The translations under genes and the position numbers were made by a program. Under the pieces are notes generated by a model. That model ran no database searches and had not been told where the DNA came from. It saw only the letters and a list, made by a program, of their open reading frames with translations. A stretch of 64,000 nucleotides of DNA from NCBI GenBank assembly GCA_977017575.1, contig CDRNVI010000030.1, positions 620,001 through 684,000 of the forward strand, given 5' to 3'. The stretch is from Paramoeba atlantica (Eukaryota > Discosea). Positions 1 through 10,984 of the stretch are shown in pieces (position 1 is the first letter of the stretch; each line of letters begins with the position of its first letter).

Positions 1-147
1 TCGAGAGCAGGCATTTATTTGAACAAGAATTTGCACAATGTCTTTGGCGACAAGACGCCTCCCTAGGAAAGTGTGCTTAACGTACAAGAAACATACGTGT
101 TGCGCTGTGGCTTGGTCCATCCCACAGGAAACAAGCTTTTCTTTCTG

Positions 148-399
148 TCATCGTGACAATTGTTCGAGGTCTTTCGACGAGGAGCAGCGAGGACATATTT
201 TGGCCAGAATCGGCACGTTTGCGTAATCGCAGTTGGCACATTGCTCTACTTCCACACTTGATTCAGTGTTCCTCTGAATCGGTGTTTCGCAATACAAGCA
301 CCGTCGTGGAGAACATAGCGTGAACGGTGTAACCTTTTCACATTGAACGCAGAACAGAGCAGGGATAACGTCACCTCCAGCCCGAACGCTTTCAGCCAT
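148..399 (-). CDS. small four-CxxC zinc-ribbon protein (hypothetical)
   Basis: An 83-residue intact reading frame with an ATG start. It has four CxxC pairs at residues 17-20, 34-37, 54-57 and 69-72, the typical spacing for one or two treble-clef or zinc-ribbon folds. Regions around pairs 1-3 (CEK, PRRC, V-E-x-C-x-x-C-x-Y-x-N-V-P) recur in a broken paralogue at 27577-28045, which argues that this is a real protein family rather than a chance frame. The function is not recognised. It could be a host gene or a small transposon-borne protein. No membrane segment or signal peptide is visible. The ORF ends after the fourth cysteine pair with a short charged tail. Confidence 0.55.
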   Translation of the reverse strand: MAESVRAGGDVIPALFCVQCEKVTPFTLCSPRRCLYCETPIQRNTESSVEVEQCANCDYANVPILAKICPRCSSSKDLEQLSR

Positions 400-617
400 G
401 TCAATGTTTTTGAAGAAATGAAACCTACTACCATCATTTTTAAAACTCAGTTTAAAACGCGCTTATAAACGCAGAAGCCATTCATACTCAGTAGAATCAA
501 TTTACAAACACCAATGCAATAGATTCATGTTACATTCCATATTTTGTTTTCTAAAGATCTACTTAGGAGGATGAAGATTCCTAATTATTATATTATATAA
601 TATAATATAATTGCACA
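400..617. other. non-coding AT-rich stretch
   Basis: No gene is seen. Positions 585-612 are a run of alternating TATAATATTA-type low-complexity sequence directly before a family A fragment. Confidence 0.5.
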
Positions 618-897
618 GTGTCCAATACGTTCGGTAGGCTTCCATTCATGCCTACGAGTGATTTCCTAAGCGCAAATGTCGGATTGAGTGCTCTGACAGC
701 TAAAATACGCAAAAATGGCCCCATTTTTACCCCAAAATGGGCAATTTTTGGCTATAATCTTTTCGTTTACTTCAGCTTTTCAAGCCAAATTTTCTTTTTT
801 AAGCTCTTCGTTAAACGCGGTGGTAGTTTTCAACGCCAAGCGCGCAGCATGAGTGACTTCTAAGTTGAAAACAACCACCGCGTTTAACGAAGACCTT
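618..897 (+). repeat. family A repeat, 3' part with terminal hairpin
   Basis: Matches the 3' third of the ~0.9-kb family A repeat (full copy at 15518-16411). It ends in the family's long hairpin at 801-897, whose arms contain GCGGTGGTAGTTTTCAAC and GTTGAAAACAACCACCGC. The 5' two thirds are absent. No convincing coding frame. Confidence 0.85.
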
Positions 898-902
898 AAT
901 TA

Positions 903-1542
903 TTAATTGGTCGCCAAAGAGTTTGTTCACTTTTTCCCCAAATTTGGCCCGGACGTGGCCCGTTTTTTTGCCGATTCCTTTTTAGCGAAAACAAATGTAT
1001 TTGATTTTCAAACTTGAGTTAGGGGAAGTGATACCACACGCCTTGAAGAACATTTTTTACCGACACAACAAGTGGTAACTCTGCGTTGTGCTTGCAGGAT
1101 GTGTCCGGCCCAATTTTCAAAAAAATTTGTGGGGCGACCCAAAAATATTTTTTTGATCGAAACAAAAGTTAAAATAGGTATTTTTTGACGATAAGAAAAG
1201 TCATTTTTTTGCATGAGTGTTTTCAAAGTGCGCACGAGCGGCCGAAGGCCACGAATATCTCCCGGTTTGCAGAGCATTCTGATGTGGCAAAAGGGTCTTT
1301 AACGTGAGATACAGTTCCAGTTTTCTACAAACCTTTTTCTCTACAAACCGGGGGATGCGGTTCCAGTTTTGTGATCGTTTTCCAAAGCGCCTTTGGTATC
1401 TCCCTCGTCCACTTTAGCCTGGGTTATACATACCTATATTTGTTTTTGCTAAAAATAATCGGCAAACAAAAGTGAACAGGTCCGGGCCAGGTCCGGGCCA
1501 AATTTCGGGAAAAGGTGAACAAAATCTTTGGCGACGAATTAA
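903..1542. repeat. inverted-repeat element (~640 bp) with ~65-bp ends
   Basis: The left end (903-968) begins TTAATTGGTCGCCAAAGAG and the right end (1476-1542) is its imperfect reverse complement, including the GTTCAC and GGCCCGGAC blocks. The interior has no supported gene. Class II MITE-like by structure; superfamily not assigned. Its left end abuts the family A hairpin. Confidence 0.65.
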
Positions 1543-1683
1543 TATATGGGAGCGAGGGTGGGTTAAAAGTGATTTTATGGCAAGGTGTGAGGAGGGACCC
1601 CACCCTCCCAGGAAATTTCTGACAAAACATTAATATACGGTAGCGAGGGAGTAGTATCTCCCTCTATATGCGTTATAGGGGTA

Positions 1684-1883
1684 GGTGGCGGAGTGGCAAG
1701 AACTCAAAGTTTGAAGCTCATGGTGCTCAGACGGCGAGTTCAAACCCGCTCATCGCATTATTCCCGGCGGCCTCACTCTAAGAGGCTGGGCTGATAACCG
1801 ACTAGGCCCAGTACTCGGAGGACCGTCTCGGACCCTCCCCTCAGGGAACCAGCTCCCTTACCCGGCTCACACCTCTTGGGTAA
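1684..1883 (+). repeat. tRNA-derived SINE, inserted antisense in the LINE 3' end
   Basis: The head looks like a tRNA-Leu/Ser promoter: box A-like TGGCGGAGTGGC at 1686 and box B-like GAGTTCAAACCC at about 1736. A body with GGCGGCCTCACT and GGAGGACCG follows, and it ends near ACACCTCTTGGGTAA. A second copy lies at 45420-45619 on the minus strand with the same two ends, and a related SINE lies at 8862-9276. It is antisense to the LINE and overlaps its last codons. Confidence 0.75.
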
Positions 1884-4707
1884 ACGGATTTTCGTTATGC
1901 GCTCTAACTTTTACGCAGTAGAAGCGCTTTGTCCCTCTTAGCGAAATATATGTTTCTTGCAATTTCTGAAGTATAGCGCCTCCCTCAAACGATTTAAATC
2001 CTATGAATCTGAACCTATAGATAGCTCCATGAAAGAAATCCCAAACATACTCAGAGTCCGTGTGCAAAATGACATCTCCGTCGTAGGACAATGCGATGAG
2101 AAGAGCCTCGTGCGCGGCAAAGGATTCGACTTCCTGAATAGATTGAGAGAATGCATGAGGAGGTTTTAACCCAAGAGATATAGAGGGCTCGCGGCGGCGT
2201 AGGCAGACTACCCCACAACCTGTGTGAGTTTCATCATTTTTAACGATTCGTGCTCCATCTGTATAAATGTGTGTTTCATTTGGCCCGATTGGAAATGGTT
2301 GCCGCCCTTCTTCAATGTATTGTAGGGTTTCGTAGCACCCCTTGTTTACCCCCTTTAGCAAAAGATTTTCCCATAGTTTTGAAGTTGTTTTAGTGTACGA
2401 GGGCCTGAGTTCAAGATGATTTTGAAGATTTGCAAGTTTCTTGCACCATTGAGACCGATTTTGACCAAGTTTTAGAATCTCAGATACGTCAGAATGTAAC
2501 TCTTTTGCACATCTTTCTGATAGCGAGGGTTTGGAACTCTCATCATTCGTTCTACATAGTACGGCAGTTACGAATAGAGTAGGGTGACGAATAAGGTGGC
2601 CTACTAGCGAAGCACGTTGTAATTGTATCACAGTATTGGGCTTTAGGTCAGTGGGGTAAAGAGAGTCTACTCTGCAATGCGCCTCTTTCGAGCACTTGAC
2701 TCCCAATACGACCCTACTCATTCTGTTCATTTGGACTTCCACTTCATGTAGCTCTTTCTGATTTAAATTCCAAGTCCCTGGATTATAATAGACCACTGAT
2801 TGAACGAGGGGCTTAAAGATGTGTAATTTGCTTTTTGGTGATATAGTAGAACTCCATACGGATTTGAGTTTGTGCACTATTGCCAAACCTAATCGTACAC
2901 GTTCTTGTGAGTTTGAGCTGCGATCCTCCTCGTTCTGAGTGCTACCCAAGTAGCGATAAGATGTAACTTTTGGTATATTTTTTTTTTGTTTGACTTTTGG
3001 TATATCGCCGAGTGTCACTACTTGCAAAGGTCTTCCATCACCCTTAACTTTACCTAGTGTCATCCATGCCGTTTTGTTTGGTCCGACATTTATTTTCAAA
3101 TTAGCTTTTTCTGCGGAAGTTTTAAGTTTGTGCAACATTGTGCTTAGCTCCTCCTTGGATTCAGAGAAGAGAACTATATCATCCGCATAATTTATATCAG
3201 ATACACGCAGTTCCTTTAGGCCTCTGCTCCTAGTTCCTGAGCTATGTGTCACAAGCCCTAAGCGATTTATGTCGATAGATTCAACCAAAATACGATCAAG
3301 AACCATAATAAACAGGTATGGGGCCAGAACGTCACCTTGAAGAGTCCCCTGTAAAAGTGGAAATGAGTCTGTGTTACCGTATGGTGTTTTCACGTGCGAT
3401 TTGAGATTTTGATAAATACACATGATCGTAGAACTGAGATTTTCGGGAATATCGAAGGCACGTAATGTCTCTTTTATCGCAGCGAATGATAATGAAGGAA
3501 AGGCTTGTTGAAAGTCGACGAAACAGACGAACACCCTAGCCCCTCGTCGTGATTTTTCCATTATTTCTAAAAACGTCGCCTGAGCGCCAGCTGTTGAGCG
3601 GTTAGGTCGAAAGCCGAATTGATTCCAGCGAAGCGAACTTTCCACTGCTGGTTGTATTCTGTCTAAAATGATTCGATTCAAAACCTTCACTACATGATTC
3701 ACAATACAGAGTGGTCCTCAATTTGTGAGTGAGCGCAAATTACCTTTCTTTGGCAATGGGACCTGCAATATCGATTTCCAAGATTCATCCGATTTTCCGG
3801 TTTTTCGTACTTCGTTCATTATATCCAGGAGAGCATTACGCAAGTCTTGATCAGCTGAAATAGCATGTAGAGCTTCAACCGGGATATTATCATCGCCTGT
3901 AGCTTTTCCTGACTTAACCTTTACCATCGCAGCAGTTAGTTCCTCCACTCGAAATTCACCATCATCAATTTTTGCCAGTCGTTTTGGTGAAGTAGGTAAA
4001 CTTATTGCTTCATGACCTTTGTAAGCACTACCCCCTAACATGCTGAAATGATTCTTCACTATATTAAGGCTGCTGTTTACCGTAGTTGAAAAGAGAGGAA
4101 AATCTTGCTTCTTGTCCACTACAATTTTTCGAATTGTTCTGTACGCGGATTTTGGAGTTGATTTAAGCTCTTTTTCCAGGGCGTCGCACTCATTTATAAT
4201 AGAGGAGTCCAGCTTTTCAGAGAATTCTTTTGATGCAGTAGCAAACATAGTTTTATTGCCCACAATCTTCAGCAGAGACTTCATGTCAAATCCGGATAGA
4301 TCTGTTTCAGCATCAATGCGAATTTCTTTTGCGTTACTAGTTTTCTTAGGCAGACTAGATGCGGACACTCTAACAGCAGAAGAGAGTCTTGTCCAAGATA
4401 TTTCGCTGGCCTTATCTATTTCCATTTTTGGCGCGTTTTCGGACTTCTGATCCTCCGACCGAATTATTTTTGGCACAGATTTTAATGATTCCTTTACTTT
4501 CGAAACAAACTTATTTCGGATTTCATCATTTTTCAATGCCTCCCAAAAAGGCTTTTGTTGAGACAGTTTTTGAATTTTCCATCGAAAATTGAAGTTCGAT
4601 GTCAAAGCACAATGTCTCATAGGTATTGGTGCGATGTGGCATTTCGTGGGTCGTATAGAAGAGAAAAACATTTTGTTAACAACGATGTGGTCAAGTTGCT
4701 TGGTCAT
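1867..4707 (-). pseudogene. LINE reverse transcriptase-RNase H, interrupted
   Basis: The frame starts just inside the endonuclease C-terminus (LDHIVVN with the catalytic Asp-His pair near 4690). It runs through an RT domain (KKGNL, GFRPNRST, VDFQQAFPS, TLQGDVLAPYLF, and the catalytic NYADDIVLFSE with an intact YADD) to an RNase H domain (YTDGA, a Glu in VESFAAHEAL, HTDSEYV, and VRAHNEN). One in-frame TGA at 3718-3720 lies in the conserved block just before the RT fingers; on both sides the frame is the same, so this is a point stop and not an indel. The last residues (FTQEV and stop) are encoded by antisense SINE sequence, so the native C-terminus is lost. Confidence 0.88.
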
Positions 4708-4833
4708 TCCCTCTGGATACCGACGCGTTTTAGGAAACCTATACGTCCATTTTCTTCTTGCACAACAGACTTCATGTACAGATTGAGCTCCAAGCGAGCA
4801 TGGTAGCTTTCGTAACTGTTTTGCACGCTTTGT

Positions 4834-5797
4834 TTAACATTTTCTCCCCCCTGGGTTGAGTAGCGACGAATTTAGATCTCCACTAATGATTCTTACCATA
4901 CTATCATCGTCATACCGTGCATCGAATAAGTCTTCGTCAAAACTTTGTTGCGTCGATTTGCTAGCTTTCGCTGTAGGTGAATAGACGTTGTAAATGCAGG
5001 CTTTCGTTTCACCTAGAATGAAGTGTCCACTCATAATGCGATCGCTAATCTTCTGAACAGATAGAGGTTTAGTGCTCAAAAATGCCATGCCATTGTACCC
5101 GTTGATTGCACTCATCAGGTAGAGGTGAAGTGAGATTCCTTTTAAAAAGAGCTGCCTATGTAAAATAGAATCCTTATCATCAAATTTTAACCTTGTTTCC
5201 TGAAGCGCCATGAGGTCAACATGTTGACTCCTCATGAAACCTGCCACTTGATATAGTATAATCGACTTCCGGAGCGTGAAAGTATCAGTCGCTTTGACTT
5301 TCAAGGTGTCCACGTTTAGGGTACTTATCGTAAAACCCCCTCTCTTAGCATTCTTCTCGGATCCCTGGCCCCGGTAGCCACTTCGAGGACAGTTGGTGCG
5401 TTTCCTATTCCGTTTGGATTTCCATTTTCCCAAGAAACCTACCCTACCACCCAGAATTTGAACTCGTTCATCTTTCGGAGGAAACAGGAAAAGGCGATCA
5501 TCCACTAAATCATACTTCACTAGGCGTCTACCGTCCGGAAGTATAGATTTAACAGTCCCCTCCGACAACCTCGTACGTAAATCATATGACATACTCCAGG
5601 CAACAGCAAAGCGTTTTCCAGGAGAAGAAAGACATGACATTCGAAACAGGTCCCGCGGCCGGAGTTTGGCTACTCCCCATTTCCGCTTTTTAGGTAGAAA
5701 CAGGTTTCCCCGACAACACGTGGCCAATCCGAGTTTTTCTTTGACCGCCAAGAAACCCCCAAAAGGTCCGGACGCCTCCGCCCATTTATTAATTGCC
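4834..5797 (-). pseudogene. LINE apurinic-type endonuclease domain with unknown N-terminal region
   Basis: The N-terminal ~140 residues are basic and unrecognised. From there the exonuclease-endonuclease-phosphatase fold is recognisable: STLNVDTL (Asn), LMALQETR (Glu), GYNGMAFLS, IYNVYSP and ISGDLNSSL (Asp, Asn). The final LDH block lies in the next frame at about 4690, so a frameshift separates it. The ATG at 5797 is only 5 bp from family A sequence, so the real 5' end may have been removed. Confidence 0.8.
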
Positions 5798-5802
5798 ATT
5801 AA

Positions 5803-6520
5803 TCGTTAAACACGGTGGTTGTTTTCAACTTAGAAGTCACTCATGCTGCGCGCTTCGCGTTGAAAACTACCGACGCGTTTAACGAGGAGCCTAAAAAAGA
5901 AAATTTAGCCTGGAAAACGGGAAGATTATAGCTAAAAATAGCCGAATTTCGGGTAAAAATGGGGTGATTTTCGCGTATGTTTGCTGTCAGAGCACTGAAT
6001 CCGACATTTGCTCGTGGGAAATCACTAGTAGGCATGAATGGAAGCCTACTGAACGTATTGGGTAGAGTGCGACTCCAACCATACCATTCTTTCGACACAA
6101 AAATGCCCCTTTAGGTCCGAAAAATACCTTTTCACCTTTTTTAGTCAAAAATGGGTCATTTTGAGGGGCGCACCACGGTTCGAAGAATGGATACCTTGCG
6201 AAAACAACTGCGGAGAAAGCTAGTGTAGGTCCCAAACTATCAAAATACAATAGGGGAAACGATCTTGGAAAAATATTTTTTTACCATTTTTTCCGCCAAG
6301 TTGAACTTTTTTATTCCGAAAAATTTCGAACTCGGCGGACCCCTCCTGCGGATACGCAGGGGGGTCACCCCCGGGTAGGGGGGTGGAAAATGCGCGCCAA
6401 GACCCCGGCTACCCTTTCTGCGGTTTTGTTTTCGAAAAAAATTGCTCGACCATGACCCCGCCCTGGGCCCCCCATTTTTTTCAATTTTTTTTTTCCAATT
6501 TTGGACCACAGGAGCCCCCT
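5803..6520 (-). repeat. family A repeat, left part of a split copy
   Basis: Minus-strand copy with the hairpin at 5803-5893 and the family body through the GC-rich palindromic segment (about 6336-6420). It stops at GGAGCCCCCT. The missing remainder resumes at 15253 in the same orientation (TTTATATTTTTTTC...), so the two pieces are one repeat split by an insertion at 6523-15252, with CTTT on both sides (6519-6522 and 15253-15256). Confidence 0.85.
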
Positions 6521-7132
6521 TTCACACACCATGCTTAATGGGCTTCCTTAACTCCGCTTAACCTGTCCAAAGCCAGGTACTGGGCCCCTAAGCCCAGAGG
6601 AGGAGGGGGGAGATATAATTGGAAGAAATCTAATTTGGGTTACAACGCTTTACTGTGTTATTACCTCACTTTATTGGTTATTATCAGCACTAACATTTAA
6701 TGCTAATACATGTATAACTTGCAACTGTATAGCTTGTAAGTGAAAGACAATGCCGATATCCTGTGAAGTAATCGTCGGGGTATGTTTCCCCGAGGAGTAG
6801 ATGCCGGGGCGTGTTTTCCCCGAGGAGTAGATGCCGGGGCGTGTTCCCCGAGGAGTGGATGCCGGGGCGTGTTCCCCGAGGAGTAGATGCCGGGGCGTGT
6901 ATTCCCCGAGGAGTAGATGCCGGGGCGTGTTCCCCGAGGAGTAGATGCCGGGGCGTGTTCCCCGAGGGGTAACTGTGGGGACGTGTTTCTCCGAGGCATA
7001 GCATGCCGAGTCATGATTGATCAGTTTTTCCAACAGGTTTTCATAAGCAGCATGTGAAGCCTTATAGACCTATGCCTGTCTATGTACAGGTAGCGCTGGA
7101 GTTAAGGAAGCCCATTAAACATGGTGTGTGAA
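6521..7132. mobile_element. TIR element (~610 bp) carrying a minisatellite
   Basis: Inverted ends: 6521-6560 begins TTCACACACCATGCTTAATG, and 7085-7132 is its reverse complement with few changes (GGGCTTCCTTAACTCC is shared). The interior is mainly a 28-30 bp tandem array. No transposase. Its right end touches the left inverted repeat of the DIRS-type element. The TIR interior (TTAAC...GTCCAAAGCC) resembles the MITE at 56698-56922. Confidence 0.7.
6775..6995. repeat. 28-30 bp minisatellite (about eight units)
   Basis: Units of the form GGGGCGTGTTCCCCGAGGAG-TAGATGCC repeat head to tail with one- to two-base length variants; the last unit is degraded. Each unit contains the small palindrome GGGGCGTGTTCCCC. 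All frames through the array are open because the unit lacks stops, which gives spurious repetitive reading frames. Confidence 0.9.
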
Positions 7133-7133
7133 C

Positions 7134-7328
7134 TAAAGGTTTTCTGTCCTTGGGCGGAAAACTATATTTCACACACAAGCGCAGAGGGCTGATCTCATAA
7201 TACAAGATCGTGAATATGTATATGGTGACAGATTAGTAATGCTATGATATACATGTAAGGTAGCGTGAGTACATACAGAATGAAAGTATGGTTGTTTTGG
7301 GGTTGGTGTGGAGGAGATCAAAAAAAAT
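7134..7328 (+). repeat. DIRS left inverted terminal repeat
   Basis: Pairs with 15060-15252. About 193 bp with only one or two differences by eye (for example the T/C within CATGTAAGG/CATGCAAGG). Similarity ends at an A-run next to GGAGATC. Confidence 0.9.
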
Positions 7329-7538
7329 GTGTCTGTATCAGCCGCCCGGTGGCTGAAAGTATTTACATTTTCGTGACAAGGAAATGAGACGAGGAATGCG
7401 ACTTTCCTACTATGAAGCAGTTGTAATTTAAGTCTTTGGGCTATTTCAGAGCAATCGGTGTTGACAGTAGAAAAATTGTTTTTCAATCGTGCTCAAACGC
7501 TGGGTATTACATTATACATTTTACTTTACTATTAGTTT

Positions 7539-8640
7539 ATGGCAGCCAAAACTCAAAGGCCGAAGGCCTCGAATTCAAAAGGAAAGGGTGTGCGCATTCC
7601 TCCGTCGTCACAAGCTGGAGATATGAGTCGGAACATGGTCCCTCCTTCTCCTCTACTCACGCGCAAAACGCGAAGAGGCTCGCGATATCCCCCCTGGTCT
7701 TCAGTATCATCATCCACTGAATCGGAGGTCCCTGAAGATTGCCGTGAAGAGAAAAATCTAGAAAATGAGAAAAGGGAAAAAATGCGCGATAAACATGAGA
7801 AATCTCTTGGTATTGTATGCCGACGTCTTTTGCAACAGGCACGCAATGACATTGGAACTCTTGAGTTTCCCAAAGTATCACCATCATTCCTTGAAAAACT
7901 TCGGCACCTGCGCAGTTTCCCGACTGAGGTTGGCGAACTTACCGGCGGGTTACGCCAAGTGGTTTTCTTGCGTTCCCGAATCGCTGCCGAAGGAGTCTTT
8001 TCAAAAACGATTGTGGAACTGGAGGCTAACCCATGCGGTGGTAGAAACTGGAAGGTTGCTCCAGCGTCAGACCGTCTCTCGTTTTTCTCAATCTTGGCAG
8101 ACTTGTTTTCTCTTGTGTCTTTGCGTCGTCGTCAGCAGCAGACGAACGACTACGTATGCTATGATAGTTTGTATCAAGCATTGATCGGAGACGAAACAGT
8201 TCAGTGTGAACTGGCTACTGATAAAGGCTTCCGTGGAGGACTTTTGTCTCCTATAGGACTCTCAGTACTTTGTTATCGGGGTCTCCTAGAGTGTGGAGAT
8301 CGTGAGAAATTTGTGCAAGTGGTACATGGTTGGGGTACAGCTTCATTCACCTTGAAGGGCGCGGGCGCGTGTCTCGATGATCGTCCTTTTCAGCCAATGG
8401 GGCAATCTACAATGGGACCGCAACGTGTGTCTTACAGTCCTCGCTTTCCATATGCTCGACGTGGAGGGTCGCATGGATTTCGAGAAGATGGACGGCATCG
8501 TGTGATCCGATGTTTCAGCTGTGGTAAAAAATGGTAATAGGTCATCGAAGTGGAAACTGTCCCACTCAAGAAGGCTCCTCGCACAAGCTGAGGCGGGAGG
8601 ATGCATACGTGAAGGATGCATACGTGAAGGATGCATATGT
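7539..8640 (+). pseudogene. DIRS Gag-like protein, frameshifted at the zinc knuckle
   Basis: Frame from the ATG at 7539 to a stop at 8537 (332 residues): basic Ser/Pro-rich N-terminus, charged helix-forming stretch at about residues 68-95, then a globular-looking region, and an Arg/Gly-rich segment before CFSCGKK. Immediately after, a shift of frame supplies GHRSGNCP, so a CCHC zinc knuckle (CFSC...GH....C) was present and is now split by an indel in the A-run at about 8525-8532. This is typical of retroelement nucleocapsid. The Gag assignment rests on position and the knuckle; the main body was not recognised. Confidence 0.65.
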
Positions 8641-8861
8641 GAAGGAAGCATATGTAAAGGAGGGAATAGAAAAGAAGTGAAGTAGACAACGTTTTTTGCG
8701 CAGCCTGAAGTCCACGAAAACGAATTACCATGATGTCGCCTCTGTTCTTCAACGAAATGAAATTATAATAAACCAATTAATTTCCTTATTCGCACTACGA
8801 AAATAATTAGCTGGCGTAGAAATACTTAAACCCTAGTGGAAACTGCAAAACCTTAACAAAT

Positions 8862-9276
8862 GAGCGGTGTGGGCGTATTTGGTAGACGGTGGGCCTTACA
8901 ACCTGCAGGTTGCTTGTTCGATTCCCGCTATCGACAAAACTCGCAACCTGGCGGCCTCACTACAAAGGGAAAGCGATCAGGAGTGCCTTCAAGGCCCACA
9001 CCCAACCCCGATCCCCTGGAGGACCGACCCGGAACCAGCGAGCTGAACCAGGCTCTAGCGCAGCCGCTAAATTGCGAGCTGCTTACGCAAAGGAGGCTTG
9101 AGACACAGCCTACACGATGCAACGGGGTGGACGCCCGTCCTGGTAGCTACGGTTGGGTAGCCGTGCTCGGGCCGCAAGGCGTCGAGTGCCGTCGGGGAAG
9201 GGGGTAGCAAGACAATGAAGGTCGGTGACCTGAGACTCTACCCTAACGGTTGGCGCTGCAGAGCCTTCCGTGTCTT
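8862..9276 (+). repeat. tRNA-derived SINE with exact 10-bp target duplication
   Basis: Head resembles a tRNA-Leu 5' half (TTTGGTAGACGG) with box B GTTCGATTCCC at about 8915-8925. A body shares GGCGGCCTCACT and GGAGGACCG with the SINE at 1684-1883. Flanked on both sides by CTTAACAAAT (8852-8861 and 9277-9286). No A-rich tail inside the duplication. It lies between the Gag and recombinase frames of the DIRS element. Too long and too poorly folded to be a functional tRNA gene. Confidence 0.8.
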
Positions 9277-9625
9277 CTTAACAAATTAAAAAAGCTATAA
9301 TTATATTGCCACGGGGGGCTTTTCAACAAGAATAACATTAACCAGTGAAGAATGCATTGTTGGTTCTTTTGAAGGATTCTGTTACAAAAAACTAATGACT
9401 AAACGTATCAAGTTTTATGAGCCTGAGGTATGTAGTTTCTTACGATGTTAACAATTCGCAGCATAATAAAGTACTTTAGTATCAAAACTTGCTGGGCAGG
9501 CCTGAATATACGGGAGAGGCTTGGACAAGACTACTGGCTTATATTTGTTTTGATGTGGGCTTGAATAAAGAAAAACGCTTCGTTCTGTATCCTAGAAAAA
9601 ATATTGCATTGCTCTTACAGAACTC

Positions 9626-10578
9626 ATGACACAGCCTAAGAAATTCTCAGCCTCAGGCGCCTCCATCGTCCATACTAAGAAAGAACGTAACATCTTAATG
9701 AAAGCGTCAGTAAAAACGTCCACACTAAAAACTTATGAAAGAAATTTGAAGCCTCTTCGTGCGTTTCTAGCGAACACCAGGAAGACCAGAAGTGTGCCTG
9801 TGGAAACCTGCTCCGAAAAGGAATTCTTGTCTTTTTTAGTAAGTTGGAAAGTACAAGGTCTCTGTTCTCCGGCCGGGGTCTGGAGCGCGCTGGCGTTTGC
9901 CATACGCTGCAATTCAGTACAAAGTCCTTGGCTGTTCACAAGTGAGATGAGAAAAATGGTTAATGGGGCGGGCCGCGAAGGAAAGCATGAGATTCGAGGT
10001 GTTTTAACGCCACAAATGACATTAGACTTTATGAGTCTGATAAAAAATGATATCTGATAAAGTCAGATATCGGTCGAAATTGTTCGTGGCGCACAAATAA
10101 AGGAATTGTTCACGATAAAAAGTTTCGAAACATGCTCCATGATGCCACCCAATTATTTTTGGAAGCACCCATTCGACCAGGTGACCTTCGTTATCTAAAA
10201 TTGATTGACCTAGATAAAACTTCGATTCACATATCTCGTCTAAAAACGGCATCGTCGGGTGGATGGATCGAGTGTTCCGAGGCTGGTATGTGCTTATTGC
10301 GGCAACGGCCAACATCGAACGATTTTCTTTTTTCGCGTTGCATATCCACCCACCTATCAATGCTACTAAAATTAGCGGAAGAAAGATTTAGATGGCCAAG
10401 TGGGCTTGTATTCTCCACGCATTGTCTCCGTCACACGGGACACACAGCCCGGAAACGGAAAGCTACAGACACATTTGCCGCTGCCCTTTGTGATGCCACG
10501 ATACCATCTCTCCAACACTACACCCGAGGGCTAGACAAACGAACTCATAAGCAGAAGAGTAAAGTATTGGAACATTAA
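9626..10578 (+). pseudogene. DIRS tyrosine recombinase, frameshifted
   Basis: Two frames. 9626-10057 (143 residues) is an N-terminal SAM-like core-binding domain (helical, basic, STLKTYERNLKPLRAFL). 10132-10578 (148 residues) is the catalytic domain with Arg in RPGDLRYLK, Lys in LKTA, the HCLRHTGHT box (HxxR) and the nucleophile Tyr in HYTRG. All catalytic residues (R, K, H, R, Y) are present, but a frame change and about 75 bp separate the halves. Supports assignment of the whole element to YR retrotransposons. Confidence 0.85.
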
Positions 10579-10825
10579 TTATTGGAACACGAATTATTTA
10601 AAAACCTACATTTCAATAACTAAAACTATTAATAATACAAACATACCCCTGCCGGGTCGATGGGTAATTACCCATTAGCGGGTCTGTGCGGGTAAATTAC
10701 CCGGGTCTGTGACCCAGTTACCCGCACCGACCCACACAGACACGCATCGGCGCACTAGCCATTAAATACAAAATAATTTCCTCTCAAGTGTGCTGATTTG
10801 TAGGATTGGCACGGAATGCTCTATG

Positions 10826-10847
10826 TACAGAAACGGTATCTTTAGCG
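10826..10847 (+). promoter_or_regulatory. recurrent subterminal motif, copy 1
   Basis: TACAGAAACGGTATCTTTA plus GCG, 185 bp from the left end of its transposon. One of six copies in the window (see findings). Confidence 0.6.
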
Positions 10848-10984
10848 TTGAGGAATTCCTTCCATAAGAAGAATTCCCTCTACTGATTTGCTTGTGTCGC
10901 CCATCTATTTTTTTTATTTTTTTTTTGGTGTGAACCCCCTAGGCCAACAAGAAGCCTACCCCTAACACCGCAATGGTACCAATT

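Larger units (their letters stand above)
1684..5799 (-). mobile_element. non-LTR retrotransposon (LINE), APE endonuclease + RT + RNase H, defective
   Basis: Minus-strand coding units at 4834-5797 (endonuclease) and 1867-4707 (reverse transcriptase, RNase H) together form a LINE of the type with an apurinic-like endonuclease and a C-terminal RNase H (I/Tad/L1-with-RNH style architecture). No ORF1 (RNA chaperone) is present: the 5' side ends at the family A hairpin at 5803. The 3' end is covered by the SINE at 1684-1883. It is broken by an in-frame TGA at 3718-3720 and a frame change between 4834 and about 4800. Confidence 0.85.

Noticed and set aside
4112-4806. Plus-strand frames opposite the LINE
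   Set aside because: Shadows of the RT/endonuclease coding sequence; no motifs.
1867-5799. Reading the TGA at 3718 as a recoded sense codon
   Set aside because: The host genes called here end in ordinary stops and the LINE has a second break at about 4800, so a dead copy is the simpler view.
6671-7033. Three overlapping minus-strand frames with LLLGE/ASTPRG repeats that look like a repetitive protein
   Set aside because: All three frames are open only because the 28-30 bp minisatellite unit contains no stop codon; there is no reason to prefer one frame.
8862-8935. tRNA-Leu-like gene
   Set aside because: Promoter boxes are good, but the stems pair poorly and the unit continues for 340 bp with a 10-bp target duplication; it is a SINE.
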